Shown piece after piece: positions 14,360-15,811 of a stretch of DNA of 15,811 nt. The notes under the pieces are model-generated. The model saw only the letters and a program-made list of their open reading frames with translations. It did not search any database and was not told the DNA's origin. Source of the DNA: Christensenella sp. UBA4263 (GTDB lineage Bacteria > Bacillota > Clostridia > Christensenellales > Aristaeellaceae); NCBI GenBank assembly GCA_002395225.1, contig DGWH01000151.1, positions 1-15,811 of the forward strand. The letters run 5' to 3'. Both the position numbers and the translations under genes were made by a program. Each line of letters starts with the position of its first letter. Position 1 is the first letter of the stretch.

Positions 14360-15233
14360 AACCCTGTTCCTCCATTTCCAGAATGAACACCTCTTCAAGG
14401 GAAAGCGGGATGCCCTCAAGATATACCGGCTCAAGAGCGGAAAGCCGCTCAATGGCCGCCTCTTCCCTGCATTTCGCCGTAAACACCGACAGCTTTCCCT
14501 GACGCTTTTCGGAAACGATCTGCATCTCCCTGCGGACCTCCTCTGGAATCTCCTGCTCCGTGACCAGCTGGATTCTGCAGTATTTCTCAAGAATATGCTC
14601 CATATCTCCGCTGGTGACCAGTTTCCCGTTATGCAGGAATCCCACACTGTCGCAGATGTTTTCCATTTCCTGCAGGCTGTGTCCGGCCAGGATGGCCGTC
14701 ATGTTTTCATCCAGCAGCGTCTCGCCCAGAACCCGCTTGAACGATTCACGCATGACCGGATCGAGTCCATCAAAGGTTTCATCACAGAGAAGAACCCGGG
14801 GATGACGCGAAAGGGCCAGACAGATCTGCACCCGTTTCTGTGTTCCCTTCGAAAACCCTGCAATCCGTTCATTCATGGGCAGGCGGAAACGTGCACACAG
14901 TTCCCTCAGACGCTCCCTGTCCTGCCGCTCATAATAGGCCGCCTGAAACCGGCCCATATCCTCAATGGTGGCACCGGTTAAAAACGTGGGTTCATCACTG
15001 ACATAGCAGAGCTGCTGCTTAACCGCTTCATTTTCAACCACCGTCCGGTCATCCAGGCTTGCACTGCCGCTGTCCGGCTTCAGGATACCCGCCATGAGCC
15101 GCAGCAGCGTTGACTTGCCTGCGCCGTTGCTGCCGATAAGGGCAAAAATATGGCCATCCTCAAGCGTCAGCGAAACCTGATCCAGCGCCTTTGTTTTCCC
15201 AAAGGTCTTCGTTATCCGATCTGCTTTTATCAT
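14349..15233 (-). CDS. ABC transporter ATP-binding protein (YtrB-like)
   Basis: This 294-residue cytoplasmic ATPase energises the permease encoded next to it. Walker A is GSNGAGKST (34-42). The signature motif is FSKGTQKRV (127-135), a common variant of LSGGQ in this class. Walker B is VLLCDETFDGLD, with D151 and catalytic E152. The H-loop histidine is H185 in LAGHS. The Q-loop glutamine is not evident (YVSDEP at 77-82), as in several ABC-2-type ATPases. About 80 C-terminal residues after the nucleotide-binding domain are typical of this type. The start ATG overlaps the GntR stop (ATGA), and the gene's end overlaps the permease start, so the three genes form one tight operon. Confidence 0.94.
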   Translation of the reverse strand: MIKADRITKTFGKTKALDQVSLTLEDGHIFALIGSNGAGKSTLLRLMAGILKPDSGSASLDDRTVVENEAVKQQLCYVSDEPTFLTGATIEDMGRFQAAYYERQDRERLRELCARFRLPMNERIAGFSKGTQKRVQICLALSRHPRVLLCDETFDGLDPVMRESFKRVLGETLLDENMTAILAGHSLQEMENICDSVGFLHNGKLVTSGDMEHILEKYCRIQLVTEQEIPEEVRREMQIVSEKRQGKLSVFTAKCREEAAIERLSALEPVYLEGIPLSLEEVFILEMEEQGYAE

Positions 15234-15607
15234 TTTTCTTCCTTTCCCTCATAGACATCCATGACAAGCTGCAGAGCCGCTTCCCGCGAAACGCCCAGCT
15301 TTTTCAGGTCTGTCAGTTCCTGCCGTACCCGCCGGCACTGCCTTGTCCGCTGCTCCTCCTGACGTTTGTCCGTGTCAAGGGTCACAAAGCTGCCCTTTCC
15401 GGGGATGGAAACGGTCAGCCCCTCCTCCTCCATCATCCGGTACGCCCGCTGGATGGTATTCGGATTGATCCCCAGACTGGAGGATACGGACCGCACGGAT
15501 GGCAGCGGCGCCCCGGGTTCCAGCACTCCCAGGGCAATCTGCTCCCGTACCTGCCGGCAAAGCTGCTCATAGATCGGGGTTTTATCTCCGGTCGCAATGT
15601 GAAACAT
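15230..15607 (-). CDS. GntR-family regulator, YtrA subfamily
   Basis: This 125-residue DNA-binding repressor has an N-terminal GntR winged helix (about 8-77): PIYEQL, then LPSVRSVSSSLGINPNTIQRAYRMMEEEGL and a wing with GKGSFV. A short helical tail with no effector-binding domain follows, which is the layout of the YtrA subfamily that controls ABC exporters next to it. It is the first gene of the operon, directly upstream of the ATPase with a 4-bp ATGA overlap. The 25-bp dyad over its start point suggests it represses its own operon until an inducing stress appears. Known YtrA homologues respond to cell-envelope antibiotics; for this one it is an inference. Confidence 0.92.
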   Translation of the reverse strand: MFHIATGDKTPIYEQLCRQVREQIALGVLEPGAPLPSVRSVSSSLGINPNTIQRAYRMMEEEGLTVSIPGKGSFVTLDTDKRQEEQRTRQCRRVRQELTDLKKLGVSREAALQLVMDVYEGKEEK

Positions 15608-15634
15608 GTGGTCACCATCCCTCGAAATGAATTA

Positions 15635-15659
15635 ACTGTATTAATACGGTTAGTACAGT
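15635..15659. promoter_or_regulatory. Operator of the YtrA-like regulator
   Basis: This is a 25-bp inverted repeat with ten-base arms ACTGTATTAA and TTAGTACAGT (9 of 10 positions match) around five central bases. It lies just downstream of the -10 box, over the expected start point (about 15656), where a bound GntR dimer would block transcription. Confidence 0.72.
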
Positions 15660-15662
15660 ATG

Positions 15663-15691
15663 AGTATAGCCGTCTTCACGGGAGCTGTCAA
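15663..15691 (-). promoter_or_regulatory. Near-consensus sigma-A promoter of the GntR/ABC operon
   Basis: On the minus strand a perfect -35 TTGACA (15686-15691) and TATACT (15663-15668, 5/6) are separated by exactly 17 bp. Such a strong promoter would give constant high expression if it were not repressed, which fits the operator lying directly downstream. Confidence 0.85.
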
Positions 15692-15749
15692 CCCCCATTT
15701 TCGTATTTTTTTCTGTCTGTCCAGTGAAACCAAAAAAGGAGAGGCCCTG

Positions 15750-15811
15750 TCTCGCAGTGACAGTTAGGTCAAATTTGGGCCAGAATCAAGCTGGTCCGGC
15801 AAGTGCGAGAC
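15750..15811. repeat. Inverted repeat at the window edge, possible mobile-element end
   Basis: GTCTCGCA at 15750-15757 is repeated inverted as TGCGAGAC at 15804-15811, with 46 bp between. The interior holds a smaller CCAG/CTGG repeat and a CAAATTTG palindrome. On the minus strand, CTCTCC and six T's follow the left arm. It may be the terminus of an insertion sequence cut by the window edge, or a structured regulatory element. No transposase is visible here. Confidence 0.3.

Noticed and set aside
14360..14647. N-terminal 96-codon extension of the permease frame
   Set aside because: It is arginine- and serine-rich, lies wholly inside the ATPase gene in another frame, and a good ribosome site precedes ATG 14359 instead.

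Overview
The window looks like chromosome of a gut-type Clostridia (Lachnospiraceae/Oscillospiraceae-like Firmicute). Evidence: moderate GC, strong GGAGG-type Shine-Dalgarno sequences, a YtrA-type GntR/ABC operon, a BIG2 mini-protein with a typical Firmicute signal peptide, and a MATE transporter fused to an ATPase-like tail. The genus cannot be read from the sequence.

Layout, left to right. (1) 21-1270, minus strand: a TetR-family regulator with a good dyad operator in its own promoter, preceded by a small secreted Ig-like (BIG2) protein. (2) 1375-5229, plus strand: an unrecognised orphan ORF ending in a terminator, then a two-gene membrane operon. The operon encodes an EamA/DMT-type transporter and a 748-residue protein that joins an ECF-S-like membrane domain, a MATE core and a remnant-like HATPase tail. 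The operon leader contains an anti-Shine-Dalgarno sequence. A frame that stays open past the last stop runs up to a hairpin terminator. (3) 5257-7321, minus strand: a two-gene phosphatase operon, with a PAP2 membrane phosphatase (PSGN instead of PSGH) followed by a HAD-family lipoprotein phosphatase. (4) 7322-8835: an eroded accessory patch. It holds about 540 bp without genes, a RelE/ParE-type toxin killed by a stop at codon 4, its intact RelB/DinJ-type antitoxin with promoter and operator, and the out-of-frame C-terminal remnant of a phage-type cytosine-C5 DNA methyltransferase. (5) 8836-11826, minus strand: a complete LacZ-type GH2 beta-galactosidase, started by TTG, with its own terminator and a long leader. 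(6) 12179-15691, minus strand: a compact GntR (YtrA-like), ABC ATPase, ABC permease operon. It has a near-consensus sigma-A promoter, a 25-bp operator over the start point and a strong terminator. The last 60 bases carry an inverted repeat that could be a mobile-element end.

Region 6 looks like an autoregulated envelope-stress or peptide-sensing exporter module. Region 2 looks like a paired drug or metabolite export operon of unknown substrate. Region 3 probably acts on lipid or polyprenyl phosphates and extracytoplasmic phosphomonoesters. Region 4 is the clearest sign of past mobile DNA. I found no rRNA, tRNA, CRISPR array or intact transposase.
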